From Paenibacillus macquariensis (lineage in GTDB: Bacteria; Bacillota; Bacilli; Paenibacillales; Paenibacillaceae): a stretch of DNA of 61,871 nucleotides. The notes below the pieces were generated by a model. The model was given only the letters and a program-made list of their open reading frames with translations. It had not been told where the DNA came from and searched no databases. The DNA is taken from assembly GCF_900156375.1 (NCBI RefSeq), contig NZ_FTNK01000023.1, positions 1 through 61,871 on the forward strand. The letters are read 5' to 3'. The translations under genes and the position numbers were made by a program. Below, in pieces: positions 16,890 to 24,372 of this stretch (position 1 is the first letter of the stretch; every line of letters begins with the position of its first letter).

Positions 16890-17338
16890 CAGGCGGGCGT
16901 GATCAAGAGCTAGTTGGGGGGAATAAGGATCTGTGGTTTCCTTTCCCTCCTTCTAAGCAGCCTAAGTTGATTCCACCGATTGTATTAGCCTATATTGGAG
17001 ACGCACTTTATGAAGTAGCTGTACGTCAATATCTGATTTCCAAGCCTAATCTACGACCACATCATCTTCATCGCTCGGCCACCAAAATGGTATCAGCCAA
17101 AGCGCAAAGCAAAATCGTTACACATTTAGATGCGATCTTAACAGAAGATGAACGAGATATAGTAAGACAGGGACGTAATGCTAAATCCGGAAGCGTACCT
17201 AAGAATGCAGATGTGCTGGAATATCGTCATGCGACAGCGTTTGAAGCTTTGATAGGTTATCTGTACTATACGAAGCAGAATGAAAGAATGGATGAACTCA
17301 TTGAAATGAGTATTCAATATATAGATCAACAGAGTTAA
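16886..17338 (+). CDS. mrnC: Mini-ribonuclease 3 (Mini-III)
   Basis: RNase III-like enzyme without a dsRNA-binding domain; in Bacillus it matures 23S rRNA ends. The 150-residue protein has the catalytic IGDALYE segment (D39) and ATAFEALIGYLY (E120). The start ATG overlaps the cysS stop by 4 bp. The 5' half is slightly longer than usual (about 25 residues before the domain). It sits in the usual cysS-mrnC-rlmB order. Confidence 0.93.
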   Translation: MTGGRDQELVGGNKDLWFPFPPSKQPKLIPPIVLAYIGDALYEVAVRQYLISKPNLRPHHLHRSATKMVSAKAQSKIVTHLDAILTEDERDIVRQGRNAKSGSVPKNADVLEYRHATAFEALIGYLYYTKQNERMDELIEMSIQYIDQQS

Positions 17339-17366
17339 TTTGAACTCAAGTGAAGGAGGAAGTAGC

Positions 17367-18116
17367 ATGGAAAATAATGATATGATCGCGGGTAAACATT
17401 CCGTAACCGAAGCTCTTCGTTCAGGAAGAAGCATTAATAAAATATGGATCTCTGAGAATGCACAAAAGCATTTAACACTTCCGATTATCGCGGAAGCTAA
17501 GAAACGTGGAGTCGTTATTCAACAAGTAGACAAGCGTAAGCTGGACTCACTGGTTCCAGATGTACAGCATCAAGGGGTAGTTGCTCAAGTTGCACCATAC
17601 GAGTATGCGGAAGTTGACGATATTATAGCTATCGCTGAACAAAAAGGTGAGAAGCCATTTTTGATTTTGCTTGATGAAATTGAAGATCCGCATAACTTGG
17701 GATCCATCTTGCGTACAGCCGATTGTACAGGGGCTCACGGTGTAATAATCCCTAAACGTAGATCAGCACAAGTAACAGCAACAGTATCCAAGACATCTGC
17801 GGGAGCTGTTGAATATGTTCCTGTTGCTCAAGTGACTAATTTAGGGCAAACGATAGATAAGTTGAAGGAAATGGGCGTCTGGGTTGTAGGTACAGATGTT
17901 GAAGCTGTCCAGGAAATCTATGAGACAGATGTGTTCGAAGGACCTGTGGCCGTGGTTATTGGAAACGAAGGTACGGGTATGGGGCGTCTGATTAAAGAAA
18001 AATGCGATGTATTGGTAAAGTTGCCAATGGCGGGTAGAATAAATTCGCTTAATGCCTCCGTGGCGGCTGGGGTAGTTATGTATGAAGTGCTGCGCAGACG
18101 TCATATCCAAGGGTAA
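17367..18116 (+). CDS. rlmB: 23S rRNA (guanosine-2'-O-)-methyltransferase RlmB
   Basis: SpoU/TrmH-family enzyme that methylates G2251 of the peptidyl-transferase P loop. An N-terminal RNA-binding domain (from IAGKHSVTEALRSG) precedes the knotted catalytic domain, with motif 1 DEIEDPHNLGSILRTAD, motif 2 VAVVIGNEGTGM and motif 3 PMAGRINSLNASVA. The 249-residue form starts at the ATG 8 nt after GGAGG; an upstream in-frame TTG would place the SD inside the gene. Confidence 0.95.
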   Translation: MENNDMIAGKHSVTEALRSGRSINKIWISENAQKHLTLPIIAEAKKRGVVIQQVDKRKLDSLVPDVQHQGVVAQVAPYEYAEVDDIIAIAEQKGEKPFLILLDEIEDPHNLGSILRTADCTGAHGVIIPKRRSAQVTATVSKTSAGAVEYVPVAQVTNLGQTIDKLKEMGVWVVGTDVEAVQEIYETDVFEGPVAVVIGNEGTGMGRLIKEKCDVLVKLPMAGRINSLNASVAAGVVMYEVLRRRHIQG

Positions 18117-18122
18117 CCTTGT

Positions 18123-18644
18123 ATGGTAGATTTGCGAGATGTGCTTCTAGTTGATGCATACAATATGATCGGTGGATGGCCTGAGCTTGCACAAGTAGCG
18201 CCAATCAATATGCAAGAAGCAAGGGATCGCCTTCTTGAACGAATGGCAGATTATCAGGCATTCTCAGGTACACACGTTATTGTAGTCTTTGATGCCTATC
18301 GTGTTCCAGGATTGGGAAAGTCCTTCTCGCAGAGTAAAGTCGAAGTGTATTTTACGAAAGAAAAAGAAACGGCAGATGAGACCATTGAACGCTTGGTTGG
18401 TGAAATGAGTCGTAAGAGACGCCAGATTTATGTGGCAACGAGTGATCTTATTGAGCAACATGTTATATTTGCTAAGGGAGCACTTCGACTGTCTGCACGT
18501 GAATTACTTATTGAGGTAGAGAATAGCGAACATGAAATTAAAAAACGAATTGAACAAGACAACAGTAGATCAAATCGAAATACACTAGATGGCAAATTGA
18601 GCCCAGATCAGCGTAAACTATTCGAACGTTGGCGTCGTGAGTAA
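18123..18644 (+). CDS. rae1: NYN/PIN-like endoribonuclease Rae1 (YacP)
   Basis: Rae1 enters the ribosomal A site and cleaves translated mRNA. The 173-residue product has the NYN fold, with acidic residues in LLVDAYNMIGGW (10-21), VVFDAYRVPG and ADETIERLVGEM, and YVATSDLIEQ further on. The C-terminus is basic. Start ATG follows a weak AAGGGT site 6 bp after rlmB, suggesting coupling. Order rlmB-rae1-sigH is conserved in Bacilli. Confidence 0.92.
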   Translation: MVDLRDVLLVDAYNMIGGWPELAQVAPINMQEARDRLLERMADYQAFSGTHVIVVFDAYRVPGLGKSFSQSKVEVYFTKEKETADETIERLVGEMSRKRRQIYVATSDLIEQHVIFAKGALRLSARELLIEVENSEHEIKKRIEQDNSRSNRNTLDGKLSPDQRKLFERWRRE

Positions 18645-18708
18645 TGAAATGAATTTATATTTCCAATTCTACCCACTGGACAATGTTGTATAAATGACAT
18701 TAATATGG

Positions 18709-18738
18709 TTGACGTTCATAGGTTACATAATATATACT
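18709..18738 (+). promoter_or_regulatory. Promoter of sigH
   Basis: TTGACG (18709-18714), 18 bp spacer, TATACT (18733-18738). It lies in the rae1-sigH gap, 56 bp upstream of the GTG start. Confidence 0.65.
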
Positions 18739-18794
18739 GATCCTATATTTCACAGAGTAACGGTGTACCTTGCGTTGCAGCCGGGGGGATTCTG

Positions 18795-19439
18795 GTGAGT
18801 GTCGACCTGAAGGATTCAATGTTGTCAGAATATATGTGCCTCAGTGATGAGGACATTGTCGAAGCTTTCCGCTTAGGCGAAAGTGAAGCTCTGGAGTTCT
18901 TGATCAACAAGTATAGGAATTTTGTGCGCGCTAAAGCCAGGTCTTATTTTTTGATCGGTGCTGATCGTGAGGATATCGTCCAAGAAGGAATGATTGGTTT
19001 ATACAAGTCGATAAGGGATTTCAAAGGGGATAAGCAGTCTTCGTTTAAAGCCTTCGCTGAATTATGTATTACAAGACAGATCATTACGGCGATTAAGACA
19101 GCAACGAGACAGAAGCACATTCCACTGAATTCATATATATCGTTGGACAAGCCCATTTATGATGAAGATTCCGACCGGACGTTGCTCGATGTCATTTGTG
19201 GATCGCAAATATGTGATCCGGAACAACTAATTATTAACAAAGAAGAGTTTGTTGGTCTTGAAGACAAAATGTCGGAAATTCTAAGTGATTTGGAACGTAA
19301 AGTTCTTATGTTGTACTTGGACGGTCGATCGTATCAGGAAATTTCGGTTGATCTTAAGAGGCATGTGAAATCGATTGATAACGCTCTCCAGCGTGTGAAA
19401 CGTAAGTTGGAGAGATACTTAGAAGTAAGAGATAACTGA
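18795..19439 (+). CDS. sigH: RNA polymerase sigma-H factor
   Basis: Sigma factor for the transition state and entry into sporulation. Region 2 reads LINKYRNFVRAKARSYFLIGADREDIVQEG, then FKAFAELCITRQIITAIKTATRQKH; region 4 reads LSDLERKVLMLYLDGRSYQEIS and HVKSIDNALQRVKRKLE. These are near-identical to Bacillus Spo0H. The length is 214 residues. It has a GTG start after GGGGGG. It is followed by a terminator, so it is a single-gene unit. Confidence 0.97.
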   Translation: MSVDLKDSMLSEYMCLSDEDIVEAFRLGESEALEFLINKYRNFVRAKARSYFLIGADREDIVQEGMIGLYKSIRDFKGDKQSSFKAFAELCITRQIITAIKTATRQKHIPLNSYISLDKPIYDEDSDRTLLDVICGSQICDPEQLIINKEEFVGLEDKMSEILSDLERKVLMLYLDGRSYQEISVDLKRHVKSIDNALQRVKRKLERYLEVRDN

Positions 19440-19460
19440 ACAGACGCTTTATATAAAGGG

Positions 19461-19488
19461 AAGGCTCGATCTTGAGTCTTTTTTTTTC
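19461..19488 (+). terminator. Terminator after sigH
   Basis: AAGGCTC, GATCTT loop, GAGTCTT (one G-T pair), then eight T. Confidence 0.82.
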
Positions 19489-19836
19489 TCACAAGAAATA
19501 CAATGTTTAGTCCCTGTAAGAATGACCATACTAGTGAATGATTGCAGGCAGTTAGTCATAGAGAAAATAGGGTTGAGACGGCCTATAATAAGGAACTGTG
19601 TATACTTCTATTACCTTCATTCTTTCGTTGACATGGTATGACCCATGTGATAAAGTGTTTTAGGTAGGCCTAAATTCGCGTGGTTTTAATGAATGAGAAA
19701 GCAGAAGTCATCATGTATTCTTTCTTATTCATCTCGCAGAAACGGCTTTTTCCTTTCAGCAATGAAGGGTTGGACGTTTCTAATTGGGATCAATATAGAG
19801 TCTTCTTAAAGGAGACATCTACGGGAGGTGTACATC
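19489..19836 (+). other. sigH-rpmG intergenic region
   Basis: Besides the promoter at 19628-19656 I see no gene. The open frame from 19680 has no ribosome binding site and runs into rpmG in another frame. The segment 19660-19825 would be a ~165 nt untranslated leader. Confidence 0.5.
19628..19656 (+). promoter_or_regulatory. Promoter of rpmG-secE-nusG
   Basis: A perfect TTGACA (19628-19633), 17 bp spacer, TAAAGT (19651-19656). Confidence 0.65.
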
Positions 19837-19986
19837 ATGCGGGTAATTATTACTTTGGCTTGTACAAATTGCAAGCAAAGAAACTACGCTACCACGAAGA
19901 ACAAGCGGAACAACCCCGACCGCATGGAGATGAAGAAGTTTTGCAAGTATTGCAACGTGCAAACTCCTCATCGCGAAACCAGATAA
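19837..19986 (+). CDS. rpmG: 50S ribosomal protein L33
   Basis: A 49-residue zinc-ribbon ribosomal protein beginning MRVIITLACTNCKQRNY. Two CxxC pairs (C9/C12 and C36/C39) mark the zinc-binding (C+) form. The start follows GGGAGGTG by 7 nt. It is too short for ordinary ORF calling but is the expected gene before secE. Confidence 0.93.
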   Translation: MRVIITLACTNCKQRNYATTKNKRNNPDRMEMKKFCKYCNVQTPHRETR

Positions 19987-20015
19987 GAATAGTCTTATTG
20001 GAGGTGTAGTCGGTC

Positions 20016-20207
20016 GTGAAACGCAGCTTCAAGTCTCTTTTTTCCTTTTTCTCAGAAAGCTGGGCGGAACTTAAAAAGGTTCGCTGGCCCAATCGTAAAG
20101 AACTGACGAACTATACGCTTATTGTTATTGGAACGGTTACGTTTGTCACAATTTATTTTTGGGTACTAGACATCGGTATTTCCGCTGTGATCGAAGCGAT
20201 TATTTAA
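20016..20207 (+). CDS. secE: Preprotein translocase subunit SecE
   Basis: Single-span clamp of the SecYEG channel. The 63-residue protein has the amphipathic motif WAELKKVRWPNRKEL followed by one membrane helix (about 33-55), the short Gram-positive form. It has a GTG start 9 nt after GGAGGTG. It lies 29 bp behind rpmG and 22 bp ahead of nusG. Confidence 0.95.
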   Translation: MKRSFKSLFSFFSESWAELKKVRWPNRKELTNYTLIVIGTVTFVTIYFWVLDIGISAVIEAII

Positions 20208-20229
20208 GAAGGGTCCCAGGTGGCTTGAT

Positions 20230-20766
20230 ATGGAGAAAAGATGGTATGTCGTTCATACCTATTCAGGGTATGAGAATAAGGTCAAGGCCAATTTGGAAAA
20301 ACGCGTTGAGTCCATGGGTATGGAAGATAAGATATTCCGCGTTCTTGTTCCGATGGAAGAAGAAATTGTAAACAAAGACGGTAAGAAAAAAACCGTTATG
20401 CGTAAAGTTTACCCCGGATATGTCATTGTCGAAATGATCCAGACTGATGATTCTTGGTATGTTGTTCGCAATACACCAGGAGTTACAGGTTTTGTAGGTT
20501 CAACAGGGTCAGGTTCTAAACCTACAGCTCTGCTTCCAGAAGAAATGGAATCAATCCTTAAACACATGGGAATGACTGAACCGAAAGCCCTAGTCGAGTT
20601 CGAACTTAAGGAATCCGTTAAGATTAAAGTCGGTCCTTTTGCGAATTTCGTCGGCTCCGTGGAAGAAATCTTGGTAGACAAGAGCAAAGTTAAGGTACAC
20701 GTCAACATGTTCGGACGGGAAACCCCAGTTGAGTTGGATTTCACTCAAGTGGAGAAGATTGAATAA
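20230..20766 (+). CDS. nusG: Transcription termination/antitermination protein NusG
   Basis: Binds RNA polymerase and affects pausing, Rho and coupling to ribosomes. It has an N-terminal NGN domain (KRWYVVHTYSGYENKVKANL; KVYPGYVIVEM) and a C-terminal KOW (IKVGPFANFVGSVEEI). The length is 178 residues. ATG start with a loosely matched upstream GGTCCCAGGTGG site. Confidence 0.96.
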   Translation: MEKRWYVVHTYSGYENKVKANLEKRVESMGMEDKIFRVLVPMEEEIVNKDGKKKTVMRKVYPGYVIVEMIQTDDSWYVVRNTPGVTGFVGSTGSGSKPTALLPEEMESILKHMGMTEPKALVEFELKESVKIKVGPFANFVGSVEEILVDKSKVKVHVNMFGRETPVELDFTQVEKIE

Positions 20767-20780
20767 TCTTATCGTTTCTT

Positions 20781-20810
20781 GTGGGAGGACAGAGATGTCC
20801 GCTTAACCAC
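20781..20810 (+). promoter_or_regulatory. L1-binding-site mimic in rplK leader
   Basis: GTGGGAGG, a GGAC/GTCC inner hairpin, then CGCTTAACCAC. This follows the L1 target of 23S rRNA (GUGGGAGG ... UGAAAUACCAC): outer GTGG/CCAC helix, inner helix and an asymmetric loop. L1 is known to repress its own operon through such mRNA sites. A second copy stands before rplA. Confidence 0.65.
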
Positions 20811-20834
20811 TATTGATTCAAGGAGGTGTTTTAC

Positions 20835-21260
20835 ATGGCTAAAAAGGTAATCAAAATGGTAAAACTGCAGATTCCTGCAGGTAAAGCGAATCCGGCACCG
20901 CCGGTAGGTCCAGCATTGGGTCAAGCAGGTGTCAACATTATGGCATTCTGTAAAGAGTTCAATGCACGCACAGCAGATCAAGCTGGATTGATTATTCCGG
21001 TTGAAATCTCAGTGTTTGAAGATCGCTCCTTTACGTTTATCACCAAAACTCCACCTGCTGCAGTTCTACTTCGTGTAGCTGCTAAGATAGAGAAGGGTTC
21101 TGGCGAACCTAACAAGAAAAAAGTTGCAACGGTTAAACGTGCAGTAGTACGCGAAATCGCTGAACAAAAAATGCCTGACCTTAATGCTGCATCCGTTGAG
21201 GCTGCTATGCGTATGGTTGAAGGTACTGCCCGCAGTATGGGAATTACGATCGAAGATTAA
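20835..21260 (+). CDS. rplK: 50S ribosomal protein L11
   Basis: L11 forms the GTPase-centre base with 23S rRNA helices 43/44. The 141-residue protein shows the proline-rich KLQIPAGKANPAPPVGPALG N-terminal signature and the C-terminal RNA-binding domain (about 75-141). The ATG at 20835 is used; GTG three codons earlier overlaps the AAGGAGGTG site. It begins the rplK-rplA unit. Confidence 0.97.
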   Translation: MAKKVIKMVKLQIPAGKANPAPPVGPALGQAGVNIMAFCKEFNARTADQAGLIIPVEISVFEDRSFTFITKTPPAAVLLRVAAKIEKGSGEPNKKKVATVKRAVVREIAEQKMPDLNAASVEAAMRMVEGTARSMGITIED

Positions 21261-21306
21261 TTTTAGGTTTTTCTGCTTCACGCAGGTCTGAATAAGACCA
21301 GCATAT

Positions 21307-21332
21307 GTGGGAGGAATTTCCGTTAAAACCAC
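21307..21332 (+). promoter_or_regulatory. L1-binding-site mimic in rplA leader
   Basis: GTGGGAGGAATTTCCG then TTAAAACCAC: same outer GTGG/CCAC and inner GGA/TCC pairing as the element before rplK, 16 bp before the rplA ATG and next to its AAAGGAGG site. This suggests L1 can repress its own translation directly. Confidence 0.65.
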
Positions 21333-21348
21333 AAAGGAGGAACATTTC

Positions 21349-22041
21349 ATGGCTAAACATGGTAAGAAGTACCAAGAAGCTGCAAAGCTTATTGATAACG
21401 AAACAGTATATGAGCCTGCTGAAGCCGTACAATTGGTGAAAAAGGCAGCGACTGCTAAATTTGACGAAACTGTCGAAGCGGCTGTTCGTTTGGGTGTAGA
21501 CCCTCGTAAACAAGACCAAGCCGTTCGTGGTGTAGTTGTCTTGCCTCACGGTACAGGTAAAACACAACGCGTATTGGTTTTTGCAAAAGGTGATAAAGCG
21601 AAAGAAGCGGAAGCTGCTGGTGCAGATTTTGTTGGTGATTTAGATATGATCAACAAAATTCAACAAGGCTGGTTCGATTTCGATGTCTGCGTAGCAACAC
21701 CTGATATGATGAGTGAGGTTGGTAAACTGGGTCGTCTACTTGGTGGTAAAGGTCTAATGCCTAACCCTAAAGCGGGCACAGTTACTTTCGATGTTACTAA
21801 AGCTGTTCAAGAAATTAAAGCTGGTAAAATCGAATACCGTCTCGATAAAGCAGGTCAAATTCACGCGCCAATCGGTAAAGTTTCATTCAGTGAAGAACAA
21901 TTGAATGAGAACCTTAAATCTTTACTTGAAGCGTTAAACCGTGCAAAACCAGCATCTGCTAAAGGTGTATATCTGAAGGGGATTGCAATTTCCTCGACGA
22001 TGGGTCCAAGTGCACGTGTAAATACAGCTTCTTACAAATAA
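21349..22041 (+). CDS. rplA: 50S ribosomal protein L1
   Basis: L1 forms the mobile stalk that moves E-site tRNA and is the translational repressor of this operon. The 230 residues include GKGLMPNPKAGTVT and the two-domain pattern of L1. The ATG at 21349 follows AAAGGAGG by 8 nt; the longer open frame upstream runs through the regulatory leader and is not used. Confidence 0.97.
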   Translation: MAKHGKKYQEAAKLIDNETVYEPAEAVQLVKKAATAKFDETVEAAVRLGVDPRKQDQAVRGVVVLPHGTGKTQRVLVFAKGDKAKEAEAAGADFVGDLDMINKIQQGWFDFDVCVATPDMMSEVGKLGRLLGGKGLMPNPKAGTVTFDVTKAVQEIKAGKIEYRLDKAGQIHAPIGKVSFSEEQLNENLKSLLEALNRAKPASAKGVYLKGIAISSTMGPSARVNTASYK

Positions 22042-22047
22042 TACATG

Positions 22048-22076
22048 TTGACGTGTTCAACGATGTTTGTTATTCT
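22048..22076 (+). promoter_or_regulatory. Promoter of rplJ-rplL
   Basis: TTGACG (22048-22053), 17 bp spacer, TATTCT (22071-22076), just after rplA and before the L10 leader. Confidence 0.65.
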
Positions 22077-22104
22077 GTAATAGTTGTGTGAATGACTTGA
22101 GATT

Positions 22105-22257
22105 GATCTTAAAGTTGAATATGCTTACCGTAGACAGTAGGTGCCAATAGGCTTAATTTCCTACCGAGGTGTTGTGATAGAACGTCAGCAGTGATTGGAC
22201 GAAAGTCCTTGCAAATGATGATTCATCAGGCCTTCGTAGATTCTACGGAGGCTTTTT
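22105..22257 (+). ncRNA. L10 leader (L10-L12 autoregulatory mRNA element)
   Basis: The segment has the conserved core of the Gram-positive L10 leader: CCGTAGACAGTAGGTG, then AATAGGCTTAAT and CCTACCGAGGTGTTGT, where CAGTAGG pairs with CCTACCG. It ends in an attenuator hairpin (22230-22252: GCCTTCGTAGA/TCTACGGAGGC) with a T run. Excess L10(L12)4 complex binds and represses rplJL. Boundaries are approximate. Confidence 0.88.
22229..22257 (+). terminator. Attenuator hairpin of L10 leader
   Basis: Eleven-base arms GCCTTCGTAGA and TCTACGGAGGC (one mismatch) around a single T, followed by TTTTT. It lies ~70 bp upstream of the rplJ start. Confidence 0.85.
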
Positions 22258-22328
22258 ACTTGCCTAAGTAGAATGTCAGAGTCGCGATTTCGTGATTCTG
22301 TATAGTAAACTATCAGGAGGTGTACAAA

Positions 22329-22832
22329 TTGGCAAATACAAAAGTAATTCAAGCTAAACAAGAAGCAGTAGACGCTGTAACAGCAAAACTACGCGGAAGC
22401 GTAACAACTGTTGTTGCTGACTATCGTGGATTGAATGTTGCTCAAATCACTGAATTGCGTAAGCAACTTCGTGAAGCAGGAATTGAGTTTTCAGTATTGA
22501 AAAACTCCTTGTTGCGTCGTGCGACTGCTGCTACAGATCTTACAGAATTGGATGCAATTCTTACGGGTCCGACAGTTGTAGCATTCGGTGGAGAAGATGT
22601 TGTAGCACCTGCTAAAATTCTTAACGATTTCGCTAAGAAGAATACAGCATTGAAATTGAAAGGTGCCGTAGTTGAAGGTAAAGTCATTAGCGTTGATCAA
22701 ATCAAAGCTCTTGCTGAACTTCCTTCTCGCGATGGACTTCTTTCTATGCTTCTCAGCGTGCTTCAAGCGCCTGTGCGTAACTTCGCACTTGCTGTTAAAG
22801 CAGTTGCTGACAAAGAAGAACAAAGCGCGTAA
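22329..22832 (+). CDS. rplJ: 50S ribosomal protein L10
   Basis: L10 anchors the L7/L12 stalk. The 167 residues include VADYRGLNVAQITELRKQLREAG near the N-terminus, the RNA-binding part, and the C-terminal helix that binds L12 dimers. The start is taken as TTG at 22329, 8 nt after AGGAGG, giving MANTKVIQ; the GTG at 22320 overlaps the SD. Controlled by the leader upstream. Confidence 0.95.
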   Translation: MANTKVIQAKQEAVDAVTAKLRGSVTTVVADYRGLNVAQITELRKQLREAGIEFSVLKNSLLRRATAATDLTELDAILTGPTVVAFGGEDVVAPAKILNDFAKKNTALKLKGAVVEGKVISVDQIKALAELPSRDGLLSMLLSVLQAPVRNFALAVKAVADKEEQSA

Positions 22833-22899
22833 GCACATTGTTCTTCAAAAGTTCCATCATAAAAAATTGATTTTAATATAAAATTGGAGGTTCACCCAC

Positions 22900-23259
22900 A
22901 TGAGTAACGAACAAATTTTGGAAGCCATTAAAGGTATGTCTGTATTGGAATTGAACGATCTTGTAAAAGCAATCGAAGAAGAATTCGGCGTAACTGCTGC
23001 TGCTCCAGTAGCTGCTGCAGGTGCTGCTGCTGTTGAAGCAGAAGAGCAATCCGAGTTTGACGTAGTCTTGATGAGCGCTGGCGCTTCCAAGATCAACGTA
23101 ATCAAAGCAGTTCGCGAAATCACTGGTCTTGGTTTGAAAGAAGCTAAAGACTTGGTAGACAACGCTCCAAAAGCTTTGAAAGAAAAAGTTTCTAAAGAAG
23201 AAGCTGAAACTGTAAAAGCTAAATTGGAAGAAGCAGGCGCTAACGTAGAAGTTAAGTAA
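22900..23259 (+). CDS. rplL: 50S ribosomal protein L7/L12
   Basis: The multi-copy stalk protein that recruits translation GTPases. The 119 residues have an N-terminal dimer helix (1-35), an Ala-rich hinge (about 38-53), and the compact C-terminal domain with GASKINVIKAVREITGLGLKEAKDLV. ATG follows GGAGG. A strong terminator comes 48 bp downstream. Confidence 0.97.
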   Translation: MSNEQILEAIKGMSVLELNDLVKAIEEEFGVTAAAPVAAAGAAAVEAEEQSEFDVVLMSAGASKINVIKAVREITGLGLKEAKDLVDNAPKALKEKVSKEEAETVKAKLEEAGANVEVK

Positions 23260-23306
23260 TTTAACTTTCGTTTGCAATAAGCTTATACTTTCTTATATTG
23301 TTCAAA

Positions 23307-23347
23307 AAAAACAAACCCCTTGAACTAAATTCAAGGGGTTTGTTTTA
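23307..23347 (+). terminator. Terminator after rplL
   Basis: ACAAACCCCTTGAA, CTAAA loop, TTCAAGGGGTTTGT: a perfect 14 bp stem preceded by A residues and followed by TTTTA. Strong, possibly bidirectional. Confidence 0.93.
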
Positions 23348-23418
23348 ATTAGTGGATTGATGTCTAAATTATAGACATTGGGAAAAAATAGAATGGAACG
23401 CAGATTCGGAGGATTAGG

Positions 23419-24024
23419 ATGCCGCAGCACTATTATTCGAACCAACCGGATGCACAGCACGACCGCAGAACGATTGAAGAGCAATTAAAGGGATCGACGT
23501 ATCGCTTTATAAGTGATGCTGGAGTGTTTTCCAAAAAAGGCGTGGATTATGGAAGTAAGGTATTGATTGAAGCCATGGAGTTTTCACCTGGAGCAGAAGT
23601 ACTTGATGTTGGGTGTGGGTATGGCCCGATGGGTCTTACTGCAGCGCGGATGGTAAAGGATGGTCATGTGACGATGGTGGATGTCAATAGTCGAGCGGTC
23701 GAACTTGCCAAAGAAAATGCTTTGCTAAATGGAATCACGAATGTTTCTATTATGGAGAGTGATTTGTTTACAGCGGTTAAAGGTAAAAGCTTCGATGTTA
23801 TTCTAACTAATCCTCCGATCCGTGCTGGAAAAGAAACGGTGCATGCTATTTTTGAACAAGCTTATGAGCATTTACGTGAAGGTGGAGCGCTTTGGGTAGT
23901 CATCCAGAAGAAACAAGGTGCGCCATCGGCAAAAGAAAAGCTTACGGATTTGTTCGGAGATGTGCAGGAGGTTACGAAGGATAAGGGTTATCGAATATTT
24001 AAGGCTTTAAAACCTTTGAAATAA
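23419..24024 (+). CDS. rsmC: Class I methyltransferase, RsmC-type
   Basis: Equivalent to YbxB between rplL and rpoB in Bacillus; RsmC methylates G1207 of 16S rRNA. The 201 residues carry SAM motif I (VLDVGCGYGPMGL, about 65-77), the acidic VDVN at the end of strand 2, and the catalytic NPPIR (about 135-139). Only a single methyltransferase domain is present, without the N-terminal half of E. coli RsmC. The rRNA target is inferred from the family. Confidence 0.88.
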   Translation: MPQHYYSNQPDAQHDRRTIEEQLKGSTYRFISDAGVFSKKGVDYGSKVLIEAMEFSPGAEVLDVGCGYGPMGLTAARMVKDGHVTMVDVNSRAVELAKENALLNGITNVSIMESDLFTAVKGKSFDVILTNPPIRAGKETVHAIFEQAYEHLREGGALWVVIQKKQGAPSAKEKLTDLFGDVQEVTKDKGYRIFKALKPLK

Positions 24025-24039
24025 TCCGCAATAGGACTA

Positions 24040-24068
24040 TTGACTTGATATTTCAAATATGATACTAT
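24040..24068 (+). promoter_or_regulatory. sigma-A promoter of rpoBC
   Basis: TTGACT (24040-24045), 17 bp spacer, TACTAT (24063-24068). Start of transcription near 24075 gives a ~300 nt leader before rpoB. Confidence 0.72.
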
Positions 24069-24372
24069 TATGAAATGTCAGTATTAGGATAGGCTTCTTG
24101 TCTTTAGTTTGCTCAAATGTCAAGTGCTTTGTTAGAACTAAATAACATAGCCATGCATGTATTGAAATGCTATGCAGATGTTAAGCAGGTCTGTTGAACG
24201 TGAAGTCCAAGTGATGTAAGGATCCACGGTAAGATGCTCTTTGTTCGAAAGAATTCGGGTAAGGGCTTTTCTTTATTTGTGGAAGAACGCTCTGTATGGT
24301 TCCATTATAATTGTCCAAACAGAGGTTCGCAATGTATTTTTAAAGTGAGTAGACATGAGGGGTGAGTTAAAG
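24069..24372 (+). other. Long rpoB 5' leader
   Basis: About 300 nt with no gene. It contains a CATAGC...GCTATG hairpin (24146-24174) and other weak pairing (TCTTT/AAAGA near 24240), but no clear terminator or known riboswitch. Confidence 0.5.

Noticed and set aside
19680..20009. 109-codon open frame upstream of and over rpmG
   Set aside because: No ribosome binding site, low-similarity composition, and it overlaps the clear L33 gene in another frame.
24240..24290. Terminator or riboswitch in the rpoB leader
   Set aside because: Pairing is weak (5 bp) and no known riboswitch core could be recognised.
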